DNA of 64,000 bases from Ursus arctos (GCF_023065955.2 NW_026622919.1:2988501-3052500); one strand, 5' to 3'; counted from the stretch's first letter, positions 32,170 through 43,019 are shown. The notes: generated by a model not told the origin, from the letters alone. A program made the numbers and translations.

Positions 32170-33070
32170 ATGCGGCCGTCAAGGCCCTTGTGTGGGAGTG
32201 GGAGTGGGAGCCCGAGGGGGCTTGGGAAGGAGGCCTGGGCGTTTGTGGGGTGCAGCAGGCCCTGGGCAGGACCACTTCGCGAGATTGCTCGAACCCAACC
32301 TCTCTGCCCCGTCCCAGGCGCCTCCCTGCAGAGGGGGCACCGTCTTGCCCGCCCTGTTGCATAGCTTCGGAGCGCCCCTCTGTGCCCACCTCACCTGCTC
32401 CCCGGAGCCCCTGGCCACCTGCTCAGGGCAGATGGGCAGGTCCCAGCATCTCCACCTCCAGCCCACGCAGGGCTGGTGGGGCCACTTGCCAAGGGCACGG
32501 GGCCCAGGGCCACTGGCTGTGCTGCAGATGGCGCGGCACCTGTGTAACCCATGGACGCTGGAGCGAGCGGCTGCTGGCCAGGCCCTGGAAGGATGGCACA
32601 GGCTGGGTGTGCAGGTGTGAGCACTTCCCGGCCTGGGGCACACACGGGCTCACTGCTGGCTGCCCAGAATCCTCTGCTTCCCACCCACCACCCAGGTGTG
32701 GGCCTGCGAAAGGGAAAGCAGGAGGCTGGTCTTGGGTCTCCGTGGTTGTGCTCTGCCAGTGCTGAGAGCGTTCTCTGCCGCCCTGGTCTTGGACTTGCCT
32801 TACCCAGGTGGACACCTGCTTCCCAGGTGCCATCGGCCACAGGGAGAGGAGGAGGCTGGCTGGCCTTACTTCCGGGCGGGAGGTGGGAGCTTTTGGTGCC
32901 TTCCTCCAGGTTCATGGGCTGTGCCGTCTGAGGACCCCAGTGGGCGGGTGTCATTTTGTGCTGCGGTTTCTCCCCACGCACCCCAACTTTTGGACCATGT
33001 GGGGTTCGGAAAGCCTCGTGGCTGCAGCAGGCTTTGAAGGAGAAACAGACCCTGCCGGCCTCTCTCTCAG
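32170..33070. other. Unique GC-rich DNA, nothing recognised
   Basis: Starts with a GTGGGA triple repeat (about 32191-32208). Open frames of about 200 codons on both strands are compositional. Confidence 0.5.
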
Positions 33071-33190
33071 AGACTGAGCACCTTCCTTTAAGGTAACTTG
33101 GACTCGAGGTTGGGAAATTGAGAGCACACAGCCTTCGCAGCCCCCAGCTGCTTTTAGCTGGAGGAGGAGACCTCTTGCACGAAATTCAGA

Positions 33191-33206
33191 CCAGGAGGGG
33201 GCACGA
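33191..33206 (+). promoter_or_regulatory. CTCF-like motif
   Basis: CCAGGAGGGGGCACGA matches 14 of 16 positions of the CTCF core CCASYAGRKGGCRSYR. No binding data are available. Confidence 0.35.
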
Positions 33207-33249
33207 GAGGGCAGCCCTCCCTGACGAGGATGATCTGGGTTGGTCTGGG

Positions 33250-33372
33250 TTTTTTGTTTTGGTCTCCCTCACCTTTTAAAAAATCCCATCTGCAAGAGAG
33301 ATTTTCAGGCAATTCACCCTCCCCTGTTCTCTTAAAAATCAGCAGAGCCTTTGGGAAAATGCCCAATTTCCC
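33250..33372. promoter_or_regulatory. AT-richer island, candidate conserved element
   Basis: CACCTTTTAAAAAATCCC, GAGATTTTCAGGCAATTCAC and CTTAAAAATCAGCAGAGCC in a non-repetitive stretch. Confidence 0.35.
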
Positions 33373-33509
33373 TTTCCCTGGGAGCGGCTGAAAGACAGGG
33401 CAGAGGTGGCTTCCTTTGTCTGCCTGCGGCTGAGTGCCACCGTGAGAACCTGCTGGGGATGGGAGGCGGGGAGCTCGGGGGCCCCCGCACCGTCGGCAGA
33501 GATCACACC

Positions 33510-33770
33510 ACACACGCGTGCACAGTACACACGCACACACAATATGTGCATACCCATCATACACACACATCCGTACGTACATACACGTTTAAATACACAC
33601 ACACACGTGCACAGTACACACGCACACACAATATGTGCATACCCATCATACACACATATCCGTACGTACATACACGTTTAAATACACACCACACACACAC
33701 ACACACACTCAGTACACACTGCACACTCACGTGTGTGTACACACATGCACACACGCACACGCACATTTCT
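33510..33770. repeat. CA-rich tract containing an 89-bp tandem duplication
   Basis: Two nearly identical copies (33518-33600 and 33607-33688, period 89 bp) share GTGCACAGTACACACGC, ATATGTGCATACCCATC and CCGTACGTACATACACG. One C-to-T change separates the main blocks. Plain (CA)n and degenerate CA follow to 33770. Confidence 0.93.
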
Positions 33771-33879
33771 CATGTAGTTGGCCCCACTGTGAGCATTCAC
33801 TCCTTTGTCTGCTCGACCAACATACCCTGAGTACTCAGCCACTCTCCGTGAGGTGGGGGCTTGGCTCCTCCGTGGGCCT

Positions 33880-33940
33880 GGCACACAGTAGGTGCTCGAT
33901 AACTACTGAATAAGGAAACAAGTGAATGAGTGCTCTGTGT
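33880..33940 (+). mobile_element. MIR or L2 3'-end fragment
   Basis: GCCTGGCACACAGTAGGTGC, then TCGATAACTACTGAATAAGG, is the shared 3' text of MIR and L2. Confidence 0.6.
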
Positions 33941-34149
33941 CGAAGCACATGGGAGACTGGAAATACCTGCGAGACTCTGACTCGTGGATCGGCAGCCTCG
34001 TCGGGGGGGTAAGGACGTGGGAGCCACACACTTGCAGACAAGCTGGCAGGTGGGGGCAGGACAGAGGAAGAGGGGCTGGGAGAGGGGAGCCCTGTGGAGG
34101 GACACCTGCTCTGGCCTGGAGGGAGGTCAGAGAGCCCCCAGGGCTGGTG

Positions 34150-34260
34150 CCTGTAGGCTGAGTTGTCTCCAGGAGGAGAATGTTCCATGCTGAGGAAGCA
34201 GTGCATGCAAAGGTCCTGGGCCCAACAGAGCCTCGGGGTGACTGCAGTCAATCCGAGAAC
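34150..34260 (-). mobile_element. L2 LINE inner fragment
   Basis: GGAGAATGTTCCATGCTGAG and AGTGCATGCAAAGGTCCTGG follow the antisense L2 text (GAGCATTCCAGGCAGAGG, CAAGTGCAAAGGCCCTG type). Confidence 0.55.
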
Positions 34261-34354
34261 GGGGTGGGGTGGGTGGGGCATCTGCCTTTTTACCCGTGTT
34301 AGAAGGTGCTGCACTCGCCCTGCCCGCCCGGATGCCTGCGGCCCCTTCCACACA

Positions 34355-34535
34355 CGCATAGGAAGCAATTAAGGAGCAGGACAATGACACACAAACAGCA
34401 TCAGATGCTGCAGGCGGTGCTGGGTGCCCGGGGCCCGGGAAGACGCGCCCCGCGGCGGTTATTACTTTGCTCGTATCTGGGAGGAGGGAACCTGCCTGCC
34501 GCCAGGGGCGCAGTCGCCAATCATGATAGCCCTGC
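34355..34535. promoter_or_regulatory. Candidate conserved element
   Basis: GAAGCAATTAAGGAGCAGGA, CAATGACACACAAACAGC and GCGGTTATTACTTTGC surround a CpG-rich CGCGCCCCGCGGCGG core (about 34444). The mix of homeodomain-like, SOX-like and CpG-rich words without a repeat match is unusual here. Confidence 0.35.
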
Positions 34536-34539
34536 CCTG

Positions 34540-34950
34540 CGGGCTCAGAGCAGCCCAAAGGCCAACCAAGGCACGAGGCATTGTGTGCAGGAGTCGGGAA
34601 TGGCTCCAGGCAGGGAACGCGGCTTCATCTGGGCTTGCGGGTTAGAGCTGTGTTGCTGTGTGACAAGTCACCCCAAACCCACAAGCCCCAGGCCGACACC
34701 ATGAGATGGGTCTCCAGGGCCCGGCCCGCCCTGTCTGGGGAGGGTGCTTGAACCCTGGCTGCCAGCTCCGGGTCGAGAGCCCACCTGCTCTGGGGTTTAG
34801 ACACGACACTTGCTGGCTCCCTGCCCCTTTGCACTTCTTTTCTTGCTTAGACTGTTCCGTATGGGCAAGCGGCATCACGCCAGCTGCCCCCTGCGTATCA
34901 CTTACAGTTTCCGGAAGGTCAAGTACGTAAACACTTTGTTGGCGGCCACT
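34540..34950. other. Mostly unique DNA
   Basis: A short LTR-like word (GTTGCTGTGTGACAAGTCAC, about 34652) is the only recognisable piece. Confidence 0.4.
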
Positions 34951-34964
34951 TTGTGCAGCACGGG

Positions 34965-35655
34965 AATAAAAACAAACAGGTAGTAGCAAGTGTTGGGAGG
35001 ATGTGGGGAATCGGAACGCACCGCACGCGGCTGCCTGCGCTGTTGGTGCGAATACGACGTAGTGCGGCCGCTCCAGAAACGGGTGATTCCTCCCAAAGCT
35101 GAAAACACAGAAGCACCGTGTGACCCGGCAGCTCCTCTCCTACACGTGTACTTTCTCAAAGCCAAGAACAGATCCTCGCATAGAGACGTGGGTAGCAGCC
35201 CTGCCCACAGCGTCCAGAATGTGGGCCACCCCTGTGTCCGTCGGCCGATGAGGAGAAACCGTGGTCTCTTCATATGGAGGAGAAGCATGCAGCCATCAGG
35301 AGGGACGGAGTTCCTCCTACACGTTACAATGCCGAAGAGCCCTGAAAACATCGAGGCAGCAAAGCCGGACACAAGCATCCACGTGGTGGGTGCTCCCGTT
35401 TATAGGAGGAATCCAGAATAGGCAAGGCCACGGACACAGGAGGCAGTGGTTGCCAGGGGCAGGGGGCTGGGCCGGGGCGGGGGCACGGGAAAAACTGCCT
35501 GAAAGGTAAGGGGTCTCGTTGTGGAGCGATGGAAAGGTAACCAGACGGGGGGGTATTGCACGATCGCGTAAATGTACCAAACGCCACCTAACTGTCTGCT
35601 TTAAAACGGTTAATTTTGTGTCATGTGTAATTTCACCTCAATGAATTAAAAGAAA
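34965..35655 (+). mobile_element. Old L1M LINE, longest copy in the window
   Basis: About 690 bp: GTGTTGGGAGGATGTGGGGA, GTTGGTGCGAATACGACGTA, GACCCGGCAGCTCCTCTCCT, CTTTCTCAAAGCCAAGAACA, CAGAATAGGCAAGGCCACGG, GTGGTTGCCAGGGGCAGGGG and TTAATTTTGTGTCATGTGTA follow the L1M ORF2 end and 3' UTR to an A-rich tail (35648-35660). It has stops throughout and is inactive. Confidence 0.93.
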
Positions 35656-35657
35656 AA

Positions 35658-35768
35658 AAGAATTACTTGACAGGAGAGACCATTAACTCAAGAAAAATGA
35701 TGGTGATTATTTTATCAGCTCAAGTTAACCTGTTGTTATCCTACTGGTTGTTATCCAGATGGGTTAGG
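35658..35768. promoter_or_regulatory. AT-rich stretch after the L1 tail
   Basis: GAATTACTTGACAGGAGAGA (TGACAG, MEIS/TGIF-like), GGTGATTATTTTATCAGC and CAAGTTAACCTGTTGTTATC. It could be a separate island or decayed DNA linked to the L1 insertion site. Confidence 0.3.
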
Positions 35769-35769
35769 T

Positions 35770-36850
35770 GTTCACTTGGCCACGTTTGTGTGTGTCCGGG
35801 AGCCCAGGCCAGGGACTGACTCACTCCAGCACGCTCTGTGGCGCCTCCCGGGTCAGGGTGTGGGTTTGCACTGTGTGGTTTCTCTCCGTGGTTGTACTGG
35901 TGGACTAGCCTCTCTGTCCTTCTGAGCTGGCCTCTGTGGGGGCGTGTCTCTCCACGGTGACAGTGTCTGGGAATCGCCGGTGCCCCTGGGTGCTCCCTGG
36001 GGCCACTGCTCTGCCCACACGTGGCCGGCATGGCTATTGACCCCCACTGACCTCGCATCACCCCATGTCTCAGATGGAGCAGTAGAGACCTTGGGGACAA
36101 ACGCGCCTCGCGAGTTCTCAGAGCTGCGGGTTGGAGGCCGGCAGGAACACACTGGCTGCCAGACCAGAGCCCGTGCACAAGCCGGATATGCACGTCTCCC
36201 CCCAGGTCAGTGCCCGGCACATAGTAGGTGTTCGTACGATGTCAGCAAATAGAGGAATGATCCCCCGTTGCTTGGATTCTTGCCAAACGGAGGCCTGCAC
36301 GCAGGGCTCCTTTGCCGAGCCTTCCGGGAGGGCCCCTGAGCCCCTGCCTCCCCTGGAGCCCATGCTGGGTTCTGCCACCGCCCCTCCTTCTCCCCTGCAG
36401 TTCTGCAGAAGTCCCCCCTCCTCTGTGTCCCCCATTCCCAAGGGGACCCCTGTTTTCCAAACAACTCTTGCCTTCTGGTTCAAATCCAAGCCAGTGTGGG
36501 CCTGACGGACGTCCTGCGTTGTGAGTGATCGTGTGCATTTCCGTCTGTCTCTCCAGTGGAGTTGCGTTCTTGTTCGAGGGCAGGCAGGACAAGTGGGCTG
36601 AGCATTTCCACACTAGCGAAGCACGTCAGAGGAAACGCGGAAGCTCCCGCCCCTCCCCATCCCCCCTTGAGGGTGACTGTTAACAACAGGGCAGGTCCTC
36701 CAAGACCTTTCTCTTACGGTTCAGTAATTTGTTCATTCAAGAGGTCTGTGTTGTTGCTTTGACGAAACGCACGTAGGTATGTGTGGACACGGACGAGTGT
36801 CAGTGGGTCTGTGACCCCCTTCGTCACTCAACAGGGGCTCCCACGCTCCC
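35770..36850. other. Mostly unique GC-rich DNA
   Basis: Contains one MIR/L2 3'-end word at 36208-36262 (CAGTGCCCGGCACATAGTAG). No gene was recognised. Confidence 0.45.
36208..36265 (+). mobile_element. MIR or L2 3'-end fragment
   Basis: GCCCGGCACATAGTAGGTGT, then TCGTACGATGTCAGC. Confidence 0.55.
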
Positions 36851-36861
36851 TCCTGTGGAAG

Positions 36862-36998
36862 TTCACACCCACCTGTCTTGTTAGCCTTTAGGCTCTGGAA
36901 GACGGGGTCTGTGTCTTCTGTTCCTTTCGTCCCCCACAGCGCCCAGAATACTGCCCTTCATATGGGGGGTGCTCAGTAAACGTTCAGGACCTTTGGGG
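36862..36998 (+). mobile_element. L2 LINE 3' end
   Basis: CACCTGTCTTGTTAGCCTTT, GGCTCTGGAAGACGGGGTCT, CCCACAGCGCCCAGAATACT and GGTGCTCAGTAAACGTTCAG follow the sense 3' end of L2. Confidence 0.82.
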
Positions 36999-37004
36999 GA
37001 TCTC

Positions 37005-37340
37005 AGCTTGGGCTGCATCAACAAAACACACAGACCGGGGGCCTGCACAGCAGACGTGTGTTCTCACGGCTCTGGGGGTGGGAGGTCAAGATCACGGTGC
37101 CAGGGGACTTGGTTTCTGGTGAGAGCCGGCTTCCTGGCTTGTAACAGCTGCCTTCTTGCTGTGTGCTCCCACGGCAGAGAGAGCACTGGGGCCCTTCCTA
37201 GGAGGACTCCGATGCCCTCACGGGGATCCCACCCTCAGGACCTCATCGAGCCATCATCACCTCCCAAGGCCCCACCTCCAGATACCGTCACATATGAGTT
37301 TGGGGACACACACACGTTCAAACATTCAGCCCATTGCACT
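37005..37340 (-). mobile_element. MLT1-like LTR
   Basis: GTTCTCACGGCTCTGGGGGT, GGAGGTCAAGATCACGGTGC, ATCACCTCCCAAGGCCCCAC and AGATACCGTCACATATGAGT follow the reverse complement of an MLT1-type LTR (ERVL-MaLR). No internal region is present. Confidence 0.83.
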
Positions 37341-37344
37341 GGCG

Positions 37345-37925
37345 TCGACCCTTCCATGGAGCGGGCAGTCCACTTAAGCAAATGTGTCGTGTCCCCAGGA
37401 AACTCTGGGTCAAACCTTGTCACCTGGCAGAGCTCCTTCTCCACGGTTTGGTAATGACCTTTGGGAGGGTAACTATGGGGATCCCATGACATCTGTAGAT
37501 GTGATAGGAAGTGAGGGCATTGCTTAATTGTCCCCATCCTTATGTAAATCCTGGGACATGTCTCCCTTTCCACAATTCCCCGCGATTGGAGGTAAAGTGA
37601 TTTCCTGGAGGTAGGAACGAGGCAGCCGAGGGGCATGGTCCTCACTGGTCCTGGGAAGTGGGACACTGTCCTCCCTGGACTCAGAAAGCCAGGGTGCTGC
37701 AAGAGGGTTGTTGGAACCGGCCAGCCCTAACAAGTGGAGGGTGACACGGAGCAGAGTTAGGGCTCCTCCCCCTGCCCCCCACAGAGCCATGGTGTGGAGG
37801 TCTGGGGGCTGATCCCATTCCTGGAGCAGCTGGGAGAAGAAGTGGGGGGCAGTTTGCCTTTCTCCGCCTATTTATAGCCGCTGAAGAAACACAGATTGCA
37901 AAGAAGGAATGAGAAAGTAATTTCT
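37345..37925. other. Unique DNA, nothing recognised
   Basis: No repeat or gene was recognised. AT-richer text at 37480-37590 has no family match. Confidence 0.4.
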
Positions 37926-37934
37926 GGAGAAGAA

Positions 37935-38385
37935 AAAAAAGACAGAAACCAAGAATGTTCATAGCAGCTCTATCCAGACATGGAAACAACCCAAGTGTCC
38001 ACGAGCAGGGGCACCAGTAAATAAACTGTGGGACATTCATGCCGCAGTGAGAAAGGAGCACATACCCCTTGAGACCTAGAAGAACAGAGAAGGGCCTCAA
38101 AACCAGTTTGTAGAATGAAAGAAGCTGGACACAGAAGAGCGGTATTCTCAAGAAGTTCTAGAATAGGTGAAACTAATCAGCAGTGGAAAAAAGTTAAAAC
38201 AGTGTTTTCCCCTGGGAAGGCGTGAGGAGACTTCCTGTTGGGGGGGTGGTTTCAGGGTCAGCTTCTTGACAGGTGAGGGCTGACAGGTGTGTGCATTTCC
38301 AGACTCATCCAGTGGGACCCTTGCGATCTGTGCATTTCATTGTATGTAGATTTTTATCCCAAAAGACTAGACAGGAACTGTAAGC
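37935..38385 (+). mobile_element. Old L1M LINE, ORF2 end and 3' UTR
   Basis: GAATGTTCATAGCAGCTCTA, AAACAACCCAAGTGTCCACG, TAGAATGAAAGAAGCTGGAC and GCGATCTGTGCATTTCATTG follow L1M on the plus strand. Confidence 0.88.
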
Positions 38386-38389
38386 AAAA

Positions 38390-39380
38390 ACAGCTGTAGT
38401 TGGTGACAAGCGTGCTGTGGCGTCTGGGGGGAGTGTACACGTGTCAGCGGCTTCCGCTCCAAGCCGCAGAAGTACTAAAATAGGTGGGGGGCACCCAAAG
38501 TCCCCTGCAGGGCCACCCTGCTCTAATCTGCATGGGGACTGGCTGAGGGGTGGCTCTGCATGGGGACCTCGCTGCACCTGGAGCTGACAGGTGCAGGGAG
38601 GTGTGGTGTCAGCCCCGCCAGCTGGGGGCCTCTAGGACCCTGTGGTCCCACAGGAGCAGCCTCCAGGTCCCTGGGACCAGTGAGCCTAGAGGATGGGTGG
38701 GCGAGGGTCCTGGTTTCCACCAGGCAAGGACCAGAGGAGATCTGACTGGGGCTCCTGGTGAGGCAGAAGGTCCAGCTTTTTCTTCTGTGTCCCAGCTGCT
38801 CTCCTCTCTCAACCAGGCTGCTGCCTCCCTCCCAGGACAAGCAGGTGTGCCTTCTGGTGGGATGTCAGCCCTCTAAACAATAGGGCGGATGGGTGGCCTT
38901 TACATCTCAGGGATTGCTGATCCTGGGAGCCACCTGGTCCCTTGGCTGAGCACGGCTGAGCACGGCTGGGGCGGCAGCCTCTGCAGAGAGCTTTGCAGGT
39001 GCTGGCTCCCGGCAGCCCTGCTGTGTCCCGAGTCAGAGAAGAGGGGCTGAATAAGCTGGACCCACGTCCGAGCGGGCATCTCTGCTGGATCCGGCCCACA
39101 GCTGTCTGACCCTGAAGCAATATGCTTCCCTGGTTCTGTCGCACCCCTCCGCCCTTCGCCTCCTCTGCATCCCCTTTTACAGACGAGGAAACAGAGAGCC
39201 AAAGCCGACCACAGTCACCAGCCTCAACGGCCCTCAACGGCCCAGGAGCCCAGCGTCCAGGCCCCTGGACCCCCTTTCCCTGTGCTGCTCATGTGGCGTC
39301 CCTGTCACCCCATGTGGCTCCTCCTCCCCCCCAGAGCCCCCACCCCCATTCCAGCAGGAGCCCTCAGCCTCTCGGGAACG
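38390..39380. other. Mostly unique GC-rich DNA
   Basis: Includes a direct duplication of GCTGAGCACG (38944 and 38954) and a short MIR-like word (TTTTACAGACGAGGAAACAG, about 39174). No gene was recognised. Confidence 0.45.
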
Positions 39381-39384
39381 GTTA

Positions 39385-39625
39385 ACACCCGTCAGCGGCA
39401 AGCAAACAAACGCCCCACTCCATTTATTTCACAAGCTCCCGGTTTAATTAGGTTTTCCAGTTTTCTGCCTGTCCTGGGCCAATCACTCCTTAAAACAGTG
39501 GAGAATTCATTTGCACCTGCTGTCAGAAAGCGGCTCTCCCCAGTTAGAAAAATAATTAAGCCATCATCACACATCAGGGGTAATGAGTCACCATTATTCA
39601 TCCGGTTTGCAGGTCGTTTGTTCTC
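39385..39625. promoter_or_regulatory. Strong candidate enhancer with many motif types
   Basis: About 240 bp of non-repetitive AT-rich DNA. In order: AGCAAACAAACG (forkhead-like, about 39400), TTTAATTAGG (39443-39452), CCAAT (39479-39483), CACCTG E-box (39514-39519), CTGTCA (MEIS/TGIF-like, 39520-39525), TAATTA (39553-39558), TGAGTCA (AP-1/MAF-like, 39584-39590) and CATTATTCATCC. The density and variety exceed all other islands here. Function is inferred from motifs. Confidence 0.52.
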
Positions 39626-39867
39626 CTCGCACTGGCAAAGGAGGTGCGAACCAAATTTGAGCCTCCGCCAAGTGGACCCGCTTCCCTTGCACCCCCCTCC
39701 CCTCGCCCCCTCCGGAGACCCTGTTTCTCCCTGAGCGCGCTGCTGGCACAGCAGCCTTTGAGGGCGCCGGGCTCTTGTCGGGGCCCCTCCTGCTCTTTCC
39801 CAGGCATCAGACTCCCAGGGGCCACTGCCTGGGAACAGGGAAGGGGTGGCGGGAATGAGACTGTAGG

Positions 39868-40292
39868 AGTCTCCTGCGGCCGCTGTAACAAGTGACCCCA
39901 CGCTGGGGGTGGGGGGCTTAAGTGACACCGTGGGTCATCTCACAGTTCTGGAGGCTAGAATTCTGAAATCAAGGTGTTGTGGGGCCATGCTCCCTCTGCC
40001 TCTAGCAGCTCCTGGGGTGGCTGGCGATCCTTGGTGACCCTTGGCTTGTAGACCCATCCCTCCATCCCTCCCTCTGAGGTCACACGGCTTTCTCTCTGCC
40101 TGTCGCATCTCCCTCTCCTTTCTCTGTCCCTGTTACTGGATTCAAGGTCCACCCTAATCCATGATGGTTTCATCCGGAGCTGCTCTGTAAAGACTCTACT
40201 TCCAAATAAGACCCCATCCACAGGTCCTGGGGGTTAGGACATGGACATACCTTTTGATGTTGGGTGGGGGGGACACAACTCGACCCACAATG
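39868..40292 (-). mobile_element. MaLR-type LTR, nearly full length
   Basis: GCGGCCGCTGTAACAAGTGA, CTCACAGTTCTGGAGGCTAG, TTGGTGACCCTTGGCTTGTA, TAAAGACTCTACTTCCAAAT and GGACACAACTCGACCCACAA follow the reverse complement of an MLT1/MST-like LTR through its length. Confidence 0.88.
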
Positions 40293-40294
40293 GG

Positions 40295-41690
40295 AGCAAA
40301 AGCCTTTCTCCTTCAGGCTGTTGTGTTCCCACACCTGGGTACCCCAGACTCTTTATCTGTAACACCCAGCAGCCTGGACCCTTTCTCTTGCCACCCCATT
40401 TCGGGATAGGCAGGCCAGCAGTTTGGGTGCTTGGGACTGGCATGTCAAGCTACTGCGTCTGAGGCTGGCTTTCAGCCCCGCAGCAATGTCTGAGTGGACG
40501 CTGCCCATCCCCCACTGGGCCAGAGGCCGTGGGGCTCCCAGCTGGAGCATCCCATCTGGAAGCTGACTGATCATCATGGAGCAGGCTTGGCAGTGCCCAG
40601 GTGCAGAGCACTGGGATTGGAAGGCGGGATTAAGATGGGCTGGGCGGGGGGCTTGGTAGGGGGGGTGGGTGTCATACCAGGTGTCTGCCCCTTTAAAAGG
40701 GACAGAAAAGAAATCTAGGTCCTCTTCTCCCATTTTCTCTCCCTCCCTCTGCCCCCAAACACAGGGTCTCTGAGGGGAACACACAGCATGCTTCGGGGCA
40801 CGTGTGGGTCCCTCTGGAGATGGGAGATCGTGCCTGGTGGCCGTGAGCCTCACTCCGCAAGGAGGGCAGCCCGGCAGGAGACCCTGGGACGATTCTGCAA
40901 GGAAGGAAGGGTCTGCAAACGCACCCTTGCAGGCACAGAGGCCCCGCATCACAGCATTTTAAGAAACACAAAGAAAATGTTTTTGTTCTGTGGACTCTTT
41001 TCAGGTGGTGTCCTTGAATGAGCGAGGTGTTGAATGATTCATTGCATGACTGCTTGTGCCCACGGTTCACAAAGAGTCTCCTCTTTGGGACTGACTGCTT
41101 GTTCTTCCTCTTCCCTTCCTCCCTGCTGTGGTTGAGCCGAACCACCTGTGGGGGGCGGCAGTACCCTCGTTCCGACACCTGGTGGCGCAGGCTAGCCACC
41201 TGCTGGAAGGAGAGGCTCCCGCGGTTGGCGAGTCCTGGCCATTCTAGAACAGCCCCTGGGGAAGCCCGGTCTGCCTGTCTACCGCAAGAGGCTTCCTGGC
41301 TGCAGATGGAAAAATCAGTACACCCAGCTCTCTGTGTTGGAAGTGCGGTGTTTAAAACGTTTTTCTGTTTTGTTTTCTTGGCACTGGGGAGACTGTGCCC
41401 CTCCACGGGGCAGCATGCGGGGGGCTTCGGGAGGGTCTGGCCCAACCCAGGAGAGTGCTGGTCTTTGGTTTTGGCGTCACAGGCCGACTGGCAGCCCTCC
41501 AAGGTCAGGGCTGTGATGGGGCCGGCAGGGGTCCTGGGAGAGGCCCTGCCCCCAGCCCACAGGTGTGACCGCTCAGCAGAGGGACTGGGAGCATCGGGAT
41601 GCCCCCCGCTTCCCACACACCTGCCTCGTCCCCCTGGGCCTCCCTGCTTCCCTCAGTCAGTCCCCTTCTGACATGTTGGTCACAATGAGG
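40295..41690. other. Unique DNA, holds a 307-codon open frame not called
   Basis: The longest open frame of the window (40693-41616, minus) lies here. It has no domain, no signal peptide and biased composition, and it overlaps equally long frames on the plus strand. CACCTGGTGGCGCAG (41176-41190) is a partial CTCF-like match. Confidence 0.5.
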
Positions 41691-42157
41691 GGCGGTGAAT
41701 ATGGAGGTCTCCGGACTCTCTCTGAGCGCCAGTGAGCGATTTCTGTGTTCTGGAAGCTGGAGCTGGGCAGTCCTGCATCAGAGACAGGACAACGTCATGC
41801 CACTCTCCAGGGCAGAGCTGCCCTGCCATGTGCTCCAGAAAGGGAAGCGGGAATTTCACGAAGGGCTTTCTCATCATGGACGTCACCTGGCCCTTCGGCG
41901 GTATTTTCCCCACATTAAAAGTAGGTTTGTTCCTTTCTCCTTTCTGCCTTCTGGGGGTGCCCGGCCTGCTGAGCCCGGGGAACAGCCACTGTAGGGGACT
42001 TTGCCCAAGGTAGCGACCCCAGCGGGTCTGGGCTCCCCCTGAGCCATGGCAGCTAAGAGACACAGCCTGACATGACCCCCCACAAAAGCCCCAGGAAAGC
42101 CAAGCGCAAACCCCCATGTTCTGGTCAGAAGTGTAAGCAGCCAGCAGGCTGAAGTGG

Positions 42158-42242
42158 CGTGTGCCGAGCTGATTGAGCTCAGGCAAGTACCCTGAATGTC
42201 TCTGTGCCTCTGTTTCCCCCTTTGTGACACGGGGGCAGTGTT
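42158..42242 (+). mobile_element. MIR SINE fragment
   Basis: GAGCTCAGGCAAGTACCCTG, then TCTGTGCCTCTGTTTCCCCC, is sense MIR with substitutions. It runs directly into the next LTR. Confidence 0.7.
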
Positions 42243-42244
42243 AC

Positions 42245-42668
42245 CCATTGTGTTCGTGTCCTGGGGCTGCCCTACAAAGTGCCACATGCGGGGGCAGTGG
42301 AAACAAAAGGACTCTCTCAGAGTCTGGAGGCCAGCAGCCTGAGATCAGGGTGTCCCAGGGCCACCGTCCCTCTGAGATTCCAGGAAGAACCGTCTTTGCC
42401 TCCCTGCTGCTGCTGGTCCTTGGTGTTCTTTGGCTGGGGACACATATCCAGTCTCTGTGTGGCCTTCTCCCCGTGTCTGTGTCTTCACCTGCCATTCCCC
42501 CCCTTCTTATAAATCACCAGTCACGTTGGATTTAGGGCCACGCTATTGACCTCATCTTAACCAGCTTGCATCTGCAAAGACCCTATTTCCAAATAAGGGG
42601 ACATTCGCAGGTACCAGGGGCTGGGACTTCAACGTGTGTTTTGTGGGACACAGTTCAACCTGCAACAG
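42245..42668 (-). mobile_element. MaLR-type LTR, nearly full length
   Basis: GTGTCCTGGGGCTGCCCTAC, CAGAGTCTGGAGGCCAGCAG, GAGATCAGGGTGTCCCAGGG, GCAAAGACCCTATTTCCAAA and GTGGGACACAGTTCAACCTG follow the reverse complement of an MLT1/MST-like LTR. Confidence 0.88.
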
Positions 42669-42805
42669 CCACCTCATGAGTTGTGGGCTGGGTGACCCGT
42701 TCATCTGTGGACAGTGGCTGGAACCACCCCGCCCTTGGCAAACGCTGCGTAAGGGTCGGCTGTACCGTTACCGTTATTTGAGCGTTGGCCTTTCTCTGGG
42801 TAGCT

Positions 42806-43014
42806 CAGGCTTCCTGAGCTCCGCACTGCTGGCATCTGGGGCCGGGTCATCCTCAGCAGTGGGTGTCCTGGGCGTGGCGTCAGGTGTCACGCAGCATCCC
42901 AGACCTCCACTTACCAAATGCCCTGGTGTGACAAGCAAGACGTTCCCCAGATGTTGCCAGATGTCTCCTGGGCAGTGTCATGGCTCCGGGTTGGGAGCCG
43001 CTGCCGTAGGCTCT
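42806..43014 (+). mobile_element. MER20 DNA transposon, nearly full length
   Basis: GCATCTGGGGCCGGGTCATC, GCAGCATCCCAGACCTCCAC, CCCCAGATGTTGCCAGATGT and GGGTTGGGAGCCGCTG follow MER20 from end to end (about 209 of roughly 220 bp). MER20 copies are reported as regulatory elements in endometrial gene expression in placental mammals. Whether this one is active is unknown. Confidence 0.85.
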
Positions 43015-43019
43015 GTGTG

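Noticed and set aside
33154..33766. Cys/Val/Tyr-rich minus-strand frames resembling small secreted proteins
   Set aside because: They are translations of the CA tract and its 89-bp duplication.
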